Of a stretch of 64,000 nucleotides of DNA, positions 57,452-64,000 are shown piece by piece. The stretch is taken from contig NZ_NETS01000007.1 of assembly GCF_002150035.1 (NCBI RefSeq), positions 379,719-443,718 of the forward strand, read 5' to 3'. Origin of the DNA: Leptospira venezuelensis (lineage in GTDB: Bacteria; Spirochaetota; Leptospiria; Leptospirales; Leptospiraceae). A program made the translations under genes and the position numbers. The notes under the pieces are model-generated. The model was given only the letters and a program-made list of their open reading frames with translations. It was not told the DNA's origin and did not search any database. Positions within the stretch are counted from its first letter, which is position 1. Every line of letters starts with the position of its first letter.

Positions 57452-58915
57452 TTAGATTTTCTTTCTTAAAAGAACAAGACCAGCTTTAAAGAAAGCCGAT
57501 TCTTTTATTATTTCATATTCTGGAAATAAACAATGTTGGCTTGGGCTACTACTAAAACTTTTACCAATATGACCCCAGAGATAAATCAAATAAGATCCTT
57601 TAGATTTATTCTCACTATTAAAATTGGTATTCGCTTCGCATTTTTCAATTTTTTCTTCAGGAAGGTAATGGGATTGATGATCCGGATAAATCGATACAAA
57701 AGAAAGTTTATGATTTATTCCTAATTCATATTTAATTTTTTCTACTTGGATCGAAATGTTGCGATACTCTTCTTTTTTATAATACTTTTTGGTATAAGTT
57801 TTAAAGTCATATAATTGAATGCTCGCTGAAAAAAGAATTGAGAAGTAAAATGTCTTTTTCCATTTTTCCGAAAATTCAGAATTCAAGAATATGAGTAATA
57901 TATATGCAGTTGATATTACTATAATATTACGATCCAAGATCATTGGTAGATTCGCAAAAATTTGAAGAGAATATAGGACCAATGAGTAAAAGACTACAAT
58001 CGCATAAAGGGAGAAAAATTTTAAATTTTTAGGAGAACGGCGAAACTCGCTTATTGTTGTAAAAATAAGACTTGGGAAATACGTTAGTATGCCTCTCCCG
58101 AAAAATAGAAACATGATAGTTAAAGGAAAGGTAAATTCAGCTGGTGGGATATGTTTCATTGGGACCATTTTATGCCCAGCAGTGGTAAATAAATACCAAG
58201 GGATAAACGAAATTAAGATTAAAGACCCAGTGATTCCCCATAAAATGGCCTTACTTTTCTCTTTGTTGAATACATTATAAAGAAAATGTATAATGATAAT
58301 TGAACCTGCCCAAATTAACCCGAGGTAATGAATCCAAGATTCAATTAATAGAATTAGGAAAGTGAGGAGCCATACATACGAGGTCTGGTATTGATCGTGG
58401 ACCATTGATAATACAATTGCCAACAGGCCAAAGGAAGCCATAAGACTATAAGATCTTGCTTCTTGGCTGTACAATAAAAGTATCGAGCATGCGGATAAAC
58501 TTGCAGCTAATCCGAGAGACATTATTAGATTTTTATTGATTCGAAAGTAATAAATAACTGTAACAATAATGATTGAAATGATATTGGCAAAGGATGATAG
58601 AGATCGTACGGAAAAATCAGAATCTCCAAAAAGTTTAATCCAATAATATAGAATGATTTGGTATCCAGGAGGATGGACATCCCATTTAATTCCTTCTAAC
58701 AAATCTGGGATAGAGGCAACATTTGCACTATGAGTAACTGAAAATAACTCATCGAACCAAAGACTTTGGTCTGTTAATTTATAGAATCTAAGATAAAAAC
58801 CAAGCACCGTCAGAACGAAGAAGATGGAGGCTATTATTTTTTCCGAAAAAAATATATTTAAAGCTCGTTTTATTTTCATTAATGTTTCTGACATTGAATT
58901 TGCAAGATGAGTCAA
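57452..58915 (-). CDS. GT39/ArnT-like membrane glycosyltransferase
   Basis: 487 residues, AT-rich relative to neighbours. About ten membrane helices. The N-terminal acidic loop YKLTDQSLWFDELFSVTHS holds the Asp-Glu motif of the PMT/ArnT (GT39/GT-C) families, and HPPGYQIILYYWIKLFGDSDF is the second family mark. It is likely to move a sugar from a lipid-linked donor to a protein or envelope glycan. Target unknown. Several Met codons near the start (8 and 13) are possible alternatives. The compositional difference hints at recent acquisition, but is mild. Confidence 0.85.
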   Translation of the reverse strand: MTHLANSMSETLMKIKRALNIFFSEKIIASIFFVLTVLGFYLRFYKLTDQSLWFDELFSVTHSANVASIPDLLEGIKWDVHPPGYQIILYYWIKLFGDSDFSVRSLSSFANIISIIIVTVIYYFRINKNLIMSLGLAASLSACSILLLYSQEARSYSLMASFGLLAIVLSMVHDQYQTSYVWLLTFLILLIESWIHYLGLIWAGSIIIIHFLYNVFNKEKSKAILWGITGSLILISFIPWYLFTTAGHKMVPMKHIPPAEFTFPLTIMFLFFGRGILTYFPSLIFTTISEFRRSPKNLKFFSLYAIVVFYSLVLYSLQIFANLPMILDRNIIVISTAYILLIFLNSEFSEKWKKTFYFSILFSASIQLYDFKTYTKKYYKKEEYRNISIQVEKIKYELGINHKLSFVSIYPDHQSHYLPEEKIEKCEANTNFNSENKSKGSYLIYLWGHIGKSFSSSPSQHCLFPEYEIIKESAFFKAGLVLLRKKI

Positions 58916-59100
58916 TTTTAGTGCTAAGTCAAACTATTTGTTAGGGATCAATCCTTAGTTGGAGGTTCTATCTATATTATTCTACAAAAAATAATCTCTC
59001 CTCTTTTCTCGGGAACCTTCTCGTATTACCGGGTTTACTTAAATGCAAAAAATATCTAAATCATTTTCTCGGATGAATTCGAGAGAATACGGAGTTTGCA

Positions 59101-59874
59101 TTGAAAAGAAAAGATTTTCTAAAAAGTATATTTGTATCTGGTGCCGTTTTTACCGGACTAACGAGTTCCTGTAATTCTCAAAAAGATAATTCTACTTCTA
59201 ATCTTGGTCTATTACAGGGAATTCTGGATACTTCTTCCTGCAATATAACTGATGTTTCCAGCACTTCTGTATGTTCTTTGATCCCAAAAGAAACGGAAGG
59301 CCCTTATCCTTTGGACCTTAGTTCCAATTCTTCTTATTTTCGTCAGGATATCACAGAAGGAAAAACTGGAGTTCCTTTGAGTCTTGTGTTAACGATCCAA
59401 AATATAAATGATAATTGTAACCCTATCTCGAATGCAAGAGTAGATATTTGGCATTGTGATAAAGACGGATATTATTCCGGATACAAGGAATCTGGATATT
59501 TGGGAATTAGGAATTATATAGGCGAAACATTCTGCAGAGGGATACAACTCACCGATAGTTCTGGTATCGTGAATTTTACTACGATCTATCCAGGATGGTA
59601 TTCGGGAAGAGTAACTCATATTCATTTTCAAGTGTATTTGAATAATGGACTTGTGGCAACTTCTCAAATCGCTTTCCCCGAAGACATTACGAAAACTATA
59701 TATAATACTTCATTGTATTCAGATCATGGACAAAATACATCCGTCCCTGGGAATTGTTATGACAATATATTCAATAATTCTTCTTCTGATCTAAGTTTGG
59801 AATTGTGTACGATTACCAAGGATAATTCCACAGGCGGATATATTGCGAGTCTCACAGTGGGGATCGCTAATTAA
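59101..59874 (+). CDS. exported intradiol ring-cleavage dioxygenase-like protein
   Basis: 257 residues from a TTG at 59101 with CGGAG 6 bases upstream. The signal sequence KRKDFLKSIFVSGAVFTGLTSSC with Lys/Arg start and Cys24 suggests a lipoprotein, possibly exported by Tat. The dioxygenase part begins ETEGPYPLD (~64-72). Iron ligands expected in intradiol enzymes are present: Tyr124 or 125 (DGYYSGY), Tyr167 (PGWYSGR), His173 and His175 (THIHF). These enzymes open catechol rings. An extracellular form is unusual. The gene stands alone, 185 bp from the divergent transferase gene. Confidence 0.85.
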   Translation: MKRKDFLKSIFVSGAVFTGLTSSCNSQKDNSTSNLGLLQGILDTSSCNITDVSSTSVCSLIPKETEGPYPLDLSSNSSYFRQDITEGKTGVPLSLVLTIQNINDNCNPISNARVDIWHCDKDGYYSGYKESGYLGIRNYIGETFCRGIQLTDSSGIVNFTTIYPGWYSGRVTHIHFQVYLNNGLVATSQIAFPEDITKTIYNTSLYSDHGQNTSVPGNCYDNIFNNSSSDLSLELCTITKDNSTGGYIASLTVGIAN

Positions 59875-59978
59875 AAAAATACAGATAAGTTCGTCTTAGT
59901 TCCCAGAATCAGACCTAAGGCGAACGGTTCCATTTTTATATTTGTGGAAGATCGGGGCTTCTATTTCGAAATCCGATC

Positions 59979-60815
59979 ATGGAAAAATTATCTGAAAAAG
60001 ACAAAAGACTTATCTCATCCGTTGAATTTTATTTTAGAGAAGGTAATTCCGAACAATTTTTAAAAGAAGCATGGACCTGGGCCTGGGCACTTGCCAGAGG
60101 AAGATATCATTTGGACGAAGATTCCTGTTCTGAGATCGTTCTGAAATTGGTGTTGGATGCGGAGGAAGTGTTACATCTGTACAGGGAAAGAGGTTATTCC
60201 AATTTTCCCGCTTTTTTTACGACATATACTAAAAACTTAATATGGAATCAGCGGCGAAAAGAGATTCGACTCAACAAAAATGAAATTCTATCAGATGGAT
60301 TCGAAAGATTTTATGATCCAAGATCCGAATTCACTAAGGACATACTAAGTGAAAGACAGAAAACTTCAATTTTAATCCGGAAAATTCTTTCTGAAATGGA
60401 TCCCATTGCTTCTCTCATTCTCAAATTGAAACATAGGATCCCTCTAAATTTAAAAGATTCCAGATTATTCTATTCTAAGCTTAAAAAGAAAAAATTAAAA
60501 CTTAGAGATTATTATGGAAAAGATCTAGAAGAAGAAAGGAAATCTTGGATTAGAAAAAAGGAGTTAAACGAGAAACTTTCCAGGCTTTATCAAAATATGC
60601 AAATCCATCATTTCGAAAATTCAGAAAAGTGGAAAATTTCCAGAAAACAATTGCTCGAAGTCTGCGGTTCTGTAATGGAAGAAAAAAGTTTTAAAAAGAT
60701 AGGCTGGTATTTAGGGCTCAGTGAACATTCGGTTAGAAAATCGTATTATTTTGGGATTTCCGAAATAAAAAGAAAAGAAGATCTGAAAAAGATCAGATTT
60801 TTGGAAGCAGCCTAA
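59979..60815 (+). CDS. sigma-70-like protein of unclear class
   Basis: 278 residues, Lys/Arg/Glu-rich and helical. Residues ~15-100 show a sigma region 2-like pattern (EFYFREGNSEQFLKEAWTWAWALARGRY, FPAFFTTYTKNLIWNQRRKEIRLNKNEI). Residues ~230-270 look like an HTH: EEKSFKKIGWYLGLSEHSVRKSYYFGISEIKR, as region 4. The middle part is longer than an ECF linker. It may be a divergent sigma factor or a DNA-binding relative. There is no anti-sigma neighbour. It lies 4 bp from the convergent patatin gene. Confidence 0.5.
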   Translation: MEKLSEKDKRLISSVEFYFREGNSEQFLKEAWTWAWALARGRYHLDEDSCSEIVLKLVLDAEEVLHLYRERGYSNFPAFFTTYTKNLIWNQRRKEIRLNKNEILSDGFERFYDPRSEFTKDILSERQKTSILIRKILSEMDPIASLILKLKHRIPLNLKDSRLFYSKLKKKKLKLRDYYGKDLEEERKSWIRKKELNEKLSRLYQNMQIHHFENSEKWKISRKQLLEVCGSVMEEKSFKKIGWYLGLSEHSVRKSYYFGISEIKRKEDLKKIRFLEAA

Positions 60816-60818
60816 AGA

Positions 60819-61829
60819 TTAATCTTTACCTTCTTCGGGTCGGATCGTAGGGATGAAAAGTTTTCTCAAAAGTTTTGATTTATTTTTGAGTCCTGAAATT
60901 TCTGCGATCATATTCGCAACTAACCTTTGGCCAGCTTCCATTCCTTTTGTAACGGAACGATTTAAAAGTTTTGAACTTGTTGTGACCATACTCAATTCGG
61001 ATTCTTCCGGAGAGATGACTCTGATTTTTACACCTTTAGGCGGGGAATGGATGATTCGAACCGCACGATTATACATAGTATGATGCACTTTACTGATCAT
61101 ATGTGAAAGTTTTTTGTTAGAAGGATAGGAAAGCCAACCTTGGAACCCTGGAATTGGATCTGAAAATTCATCCTCAGGGCTATTTAATACAACAGTAATA
61201 TCCTTATAACCTGCTTGGATAACAGACTCAACGGGGATAGGATCAGAGATCCCTCCGTCCCCGTAATACTGCTCGCCCAATTTCCATTTCCCTCTGGTAG
61301 CAATGGGCAAAGAAGTCGCTGCCTTCAACAAATTTAGAACATTAGAAGCGGTAGCCTTCACATATTCTGCTCTTGCTTTTGCAAGATTTGTGACTACCAC
61401 ATAAAAAGGAGAAGTTTCCTTCTTCTCCAAATATTCGGAAGGAAGCCTATACTTGGTTCCAAACAAATAGTCTATTAGATATTCTTGATCTAAAAAAGTT
61501 TTTCCCCGGAAAGGATTTAAAAAAGAGATCAATTGACTACCTGAGAGTTCTTTTCTCCAAATATCCAGGATTTTCAAACCATGTGCATGATCTGTTTCAT
61601 AGCCAGTAGTGTAGTAAGCTGCAGCGCAGGAGCCTGAAGAAACTCCTAAAATTAGATCAAAGTATGTAGAAGGCATTGCCTGGTTGATCGCATATAAAGC
61701 ACCGCCTGCAAAAGAACCTTTCATTCCTCCACCTGCGACTACCAATGCCCTCGCGCCTTTTTTGGCTTTAGGCAGACCAATCATCATTCCTGATTGTTCT
61801 GATTCTCCAGGAGAAAAATATGAACTCAT
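60819..61829 (-). CDS. patatin-like phospholipase (RssA-type)
   Basis: 336 residues. The patatin catalytic dyad is present: Ser64 in GVSSGS and Asp191 in YGDGGISDP; the oxyanion loop is GGGMKGSFAGGAL (33-45). The N-terminal 20 residues are extra. It is predicted to be a cytoplasmic serine acyl hydrolase; whether it acts on phospholipid or another lipid is unknown. The C-terminal Lys-rich tail is typical of YjjU/RssA-like members. Ends 4 bp from the convergent sigma-like gene. Confidence 0.92.
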   Translation of the reverse strand: MSSYFSPGESEQSGMMIGLPKAKKGARALVVAGGGMKGSFAGGALYAINQAMPSTYFDLILGVSSGSCAAAYYTTGYETDHAHGLKILDIWRKELSGSQLISFLNPFRGKTFLDQEYLIDYLFGTKYRLPSEYLEKKETSPFYVVVTNLAKARAEYVKATASNVLNLLKAATSLPIATRGKWKLGEQYYGDGGISDPIPVESVIQAGYKDITVVLNSPEDEFSDPIPGFQGWLSYPSNKKLSHMISKVHHTMYNRAVRIIHSPPKGVKIRVISPEESELSMVTTSSKLLNRSVTKGMEAGQRLVANMIAEISGLKNKSKLLRKLFIPTIRPEEGKD

Positions 61830-61950
61830 CTAGAGATAAAATTTTCGACCCTTCTGCATTTGCAAGAAACTTGAAATTCTAAATCACAAATTCGATTTCC
61901 TTTTTCTTCCAAAAAAAAGACTTTTTTGCAACATTCCACGTAGATGTCAA

Positions 61951-61990
61951 CGGGCGGCCCCTCGTTTCACTCGGGTCGAGCTACTACGGG
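61951..61990. repeat. GC-rich intergenic repeat (CGGGC..CTNCTACGGG type), copy 3
   Basis: 40 bp, CGGGCGGCCC at the start and CTACTACGGG at the end, against 39 bp with the same ends at 24535-24573. It lies 14 bp after the SBBP lipoprotein stop (minus strand) and so could stop transcription there. Confidence 0.5.
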
Positions 61991-62004
61991 TTTTTGAGCA
62001 ATAT

Positions 62005-63375
62005 TCATTGCGATTGCTTATTAAATTTTGATAAAAACAAATAAACGGCACCTAACCCATTTCCATTCAGGTCAGCACTGGTAAAGCCAGTAACATATAT
62101 ATTTTCTGCTGGATCCAATGTGATTCCGTAAGGGAAAAAAGAGGATTGTCGTATTAAACGAATTTCTTGTTTTGCACCAGTATTATCATATTTTACAACG
62201 AAAAGATCAGGAATCACACCAGCGGATTTAGGCGGTCCATCGAAATTTGCATAGGTATACCCTGTTATATAAACATTCGCCGAAGAATCTGATGTAATGC
62301 CGTAAGCATATGTGTCCCTTTCATCGCCTCCGAGCAATCGGGTCCATTGTTTGTTTCCATTCGTGTCGTATTTTACGATAAATAAATCCTGGCTACCTGT
62401 TCGAGTTTCTCCATCTAGATTTCCATTTGTGTAACCAGTTGTGTAAATATTTCCTGATAAATCCGATGTAATTCCATACGCTTCTGCCTCGCGTGAAAAA
62501 ACTCCCAGCAATTTGAGCCACTGTTTATTTCCATTGGGATCGTATTTTACGACAAATAGGTCAATATTACCAACTTTTGTTTGTCCATCTAGGTTTCCAT
62601 GAGTAGAGCCAGTTGCATAAACATTTCCTGAAGAATCAGATACAATATGACGTGAATATGTGGTTGCTCCAGAGGCTCCAAGTAAGCGGGTCCACATTTT
62701 ATTTCCATTAGAGTCATATTTAATTACGAATAAATCGTAGCTCCCGGTTTTAGTTTGCCCATCAAGATTTCCTGAGGTGTAACCAGTAATATAAATATTT
62801 CCTAATGAATCAGATGTAATCCCTTGTGCCCGTGTTTGTTTGTTAACTATTCCTAATAAACGAGTCCATTGTTTATTTCCATTAGAATCATACTTTACTA
62901 TAAACAGATCCTGACTCCCGGTCTTAGTTTGCCCATCAAGATTTCCATTTGTGTAACCAGTTGTGTAAATATTTCCTGAAGAATTAGAGGTGATTCCATA
63001 TGCATATGTTTCTGCTATCTCACCAGGCGTACCGAGCAAACGGGTCCATTGTTTGTTCCCATTGGTATCATATTTTATGACAAATAAATCAATGTAACCG
63101 GATCTAATTTGTCCATCCAGATCTCCCCATGCCTCACCAGCTGTGTAAATATTCCCAGAAGGATCCGAAGTGATTGCATTTGCATATGTACTTGCTGAAA
63201 GCGTTCCTAAGAGGCGAGTCCAAGCAGCATCACTTTTGTTTTGAATTTCTGATTTTGTATTATTAAGGAGTGCTAACGCACTAACTGACAGGTTCGGATT
63301 GGATTTGGAATTGCAATTAAATAAGAATAAGATTCCAGTAAGATAGAAGATGCAATTTTTTTTGTAGGCTTTCAT
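62005..63375 (-). CDS. SBBP-repeat lipoprotein, predicted seven-bladed propeller
   Basis: 456 residues. A lipoprotein signal ends at Cys21 (GILFLFNCNSKS). From residue ~51 there are six strong repeats of ~58-60 residues (WTRLLG...YAYGITSDSSGNIYTTGYTNGNLDGQTKTGSQDLFIVKYDSNGNKQ type) and a seventh degenerate one. The repeat is the SBBP (beta-propeller) unit; seven blades would close a ring. It is probably on the cell surface. Repeats are also similar at DNA level, so unequal recombination could change blade number. It has its own promoter region to the right and a possible terminator-like repeat (61951-61990) after it. Role unknown; binding is a guess. Confidence 0.9.
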   Translation of the reverse strand: MKAYKKNCIFYLTGILFLFNCNSKSNPNLSVSALALLNNTKSEIQNKSDAAWTRLLGTLSASTYANAITSDPSGNIYTAGEAWGDLDGQIRSGYIDLFVIKYDTNGNKQWTRLLGTPGEIAETYAYGITSNSSGNIYTTGYTNGNLDGQTKTGSQDLFIVKYDSNGNKQWTRLLGIVNKQTRAQGITSDSLGNIYITGYTSGNLDGQTKTGSYDLFVIKYDSNGNKMWTRLLGASGATTYSRHIVSDSSGNVYATGSTHGNLDGQTKVGNIDLFVVKYDPNGNKQWLKLLGVFSREAEAYGITSDLSGNIYTTGYTNGNLDGETRTGSQDLFIVKYDTNGNKQWTRLLGGDERDTYAYGITSDSSANVYITGYTYANFDGPPKSAGVIPDLFVVKYDNTGAKQEIRLIRQSSFFPYGITLDPAENIYVTGFTSADLNGNGLGAVYLFLSKFNKQSQ

Positions 63376-63376
63376 T

Positions 63377-63396
63377 AAGTATTTCTCAGAATACTT
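63377..63396 (-). promoter_or_regulatory. 7-bp-stem hairpin at the start of the SBBP gene
   Basis: AAGTATT (63377-63383) and AATACTT (63390-63396) form an inverted repeat with a 6-base loop, ending one base upstream of the ATG (63375, minus strand). It could be an operator or a translational hairpin; its loop (CTGAGA on the minus strand) holds the only purine-rich RBS-like bases. Confidence 0.35.
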
Positions 63397-63693
63397 TTTA
63401 AGTAAAACGAATATTCAAATTGTAAATTATAATTTCATATTCTTGGGAATAAAGTTATGTGCCGTTTGGTCCTGTATCCTGATTGTATAATATACTGAAA
63501 CGATTTTGCAGGCCGTTCTAAATAACCTCCTGTGACATTGCTCAGTATTTCACCCGTGTTTCTTCTCTTCTTATTATAAAAAATAAAATGACTGAGATCG
63601 TTTTGATGATTCTTGTGAAATTTTTTAGATTTGAATCTTGAAATAAATTATTAATTCTTAAACCGAAATCGTGTCGGATTTTAAAATGAAATC
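63397..63693. other. AT-rich non-coding gap
   Basis: About 300 bases, AT-rich, with no convincing gene, repeat or hairpin. It must hold the promoter of the SBBP gene (minus strand) and any promoter for the short frame to the right. I see a possible -10-like TATAAT on the minus strand near 63427-63432, but no matching -35. Confidence 0.3.
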
Positions 63694-63888
63694 ATGAATT
63701 CTTTTCTGTATTTCCATCTGAAAAACTTCCAAAAATTCTTTTGTTTTCCTCCCATTTTTAGCAGAAATTCGAATCAATTTTTACAAAAGTTATTTGACCG
63801 GTTGAGAGACGTAATTAATATGGTCTTTACGCCTGAAGGATATCGCCCGGGAGGGAAAGAGCCTGAGGGGATCTTAAAAGATCTTTGA
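63694..63888 (+). CDS. hypothetical 64-residue product, weakly supported
   Basis: ATG at 63694. The C-terminal half, RLRDVINMVFTPEGYRPGGKEPEGILKDL, looks protein-like with Gly/Pro pattern, while the first 25 residues are unusually rich in Phe and Asn and might only be translated noise. There is no clear ribosome binding site. An inner ATG at 63820 would give a 22-residue peptide. I do not recognise the family; a tandem hairpin region follows at 63912. Confidence 0.3.
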   Translation: MNSFLYFHLKNFQKFFCFPPIFSRNSNQFLQKLFDRLRDVINMVFTPEGYRPGGKEPEGILKDL

Positions 63889-63911
63889 AAACATATAGAG
63901 TAGCGTGACCC

Positions 63912-63969
63912 GCGAGATTTTTAAACCTAAAGATCTCGCATTAAGATGGTTTTAACCGAATCATCTTAA
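63912..63969 (+). terminator. tandem hairpins near the right edge
   Basis: First stem: GCGAGATTTTTA (63912-63923) with TAAAGATCTCGC (63928-63939), 12 bp with one G-U pair and loop AACC. Second: TTAAGATG (63941-63948) with CATCTTAA (63962-63969), 8 bp. Neither is followed by a T-run. They may end transcription of whatever lies upstream, or be part of a structured RNA cut by the window end. Confidence 0.45.
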
Positions 63970-64000
63970 CCCGAAAAAATAATGAACAATTCCAGCGATT

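Noticed and set aside
57452..58915. A genomic island around the glycosyltransferase
   Set aside because: There is no integrase, tRNA end or flanking repeat; higher AT content alone is not enough.
59979..60815. Calling this a group 4 sigma factor outright
   Set aside because: Region 2 and region 4 similarities are weak and the linker is too long, so only a tentative label is given.
62005..63375. The regular repeats here as a CRISPR array
   Set aside because: Units are ~175 bp, coding, and vary throughout; there are no short identical repeats with spacers and no cas genes.

Overview
The window looks like chromosomal DNA of a Leptospira-type spirochaete. The evidence is the relaxed spirochaetal lipoboxes, many signalling proteins (7TM-DISM and dCache sensors, SpoIIE-type phosphatases, PilZ, EAL), frequent TTG/GTG starts, moderate G+C (about 40% by eye, not counted) and GC-rich palindromic repeats between genes. 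The G+C would suit an 'intermediate' (P2-type) species better than L. interrogans; that is inference. Gene density is high. There is no tRNA, CRISPR array, IS transposase or prophage; the only structural RNA is RNase P RNA.

Layout. 1-11 kb: an envelope operon with an AsmA/YdbH-like protein (5' end outside the window), a DUF1318 lipoprotein that looks like a YnbE-YdbL fusion, and a 2530-residue lipoprotein (TolB-like propeller, TPRs, degenerate CHAT-like C-terminus). 11-24.5 kb: mostly housekeeping genes (aminopeptidase, HtrA-like protease, aminotransferase, murI, FecR lipoprotein, purM, ClC channel, 7TM-DISM kinase, mutL, VTT protein, small Cys-rich protein, rarA). 24.5-25 kb: a repeat cluster. 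25-27.8 kb: an ArsR-AHSA1-DoxX-YdeI-DUF1801 operon with a visible tandem operator, then osmC. 28 kb: a 56-codon gene with an ideal ribosome binding site and a structured leader.

28.2-37.8 kb is the signalling core. hisC follows a [2Fe-2S] ferredoxin / class III adenylate cyclase / plant-type heme peroxidase fusion. Divergent from it are a REC-(degenerate GGDEF)-EAL protein, a lone REC protein, a dCache histidine kinase with an insertion in its dimerisation hairpin, and a chemoreceptor with a paralogous dCache sensor. 38-49.9 kb: SURF1-like protein, metallopeptidase lipoprotein, SpoIIE phosphatase / enoyl-CoA hydratase / DUF192 group, DUF3332, MBOAT acyltransferase, PilZ, ECF sigma with a membrane partner, nitronate monooxygenase, TPR/HPF pair and a small TPR protein. 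50-52 kb: plsC, hairpin repeats and rnpB. 52-64 kb: thioesterase, a second SpoIIE phosphatase, secernin-type C69 peptidase, TerC, peroxiredoxin-like protein, GLG1-type Cys-rich protein, GT39-type transferase, exported intradiol dioxygenase, sigma-like protein, patatin, and a seven-repeat SBBP lipoprotein.

The strongest novelty candidate is the ferredoxin-cyclase-peroxidase protein (29357-30985), which keeps recognisable key residues for all three parts and may link redox or peroxide state to cAMP. Next are the fused YnbE/YdbL lipoprotein with its giant neighbour, the inserted-DHp kinase in the paralogous-sensor cluster, the 56-aa small gene, and a palindrome-bounded repeat of about 150 bp present twice. 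All function calls come from reading motifs; no database search was run.
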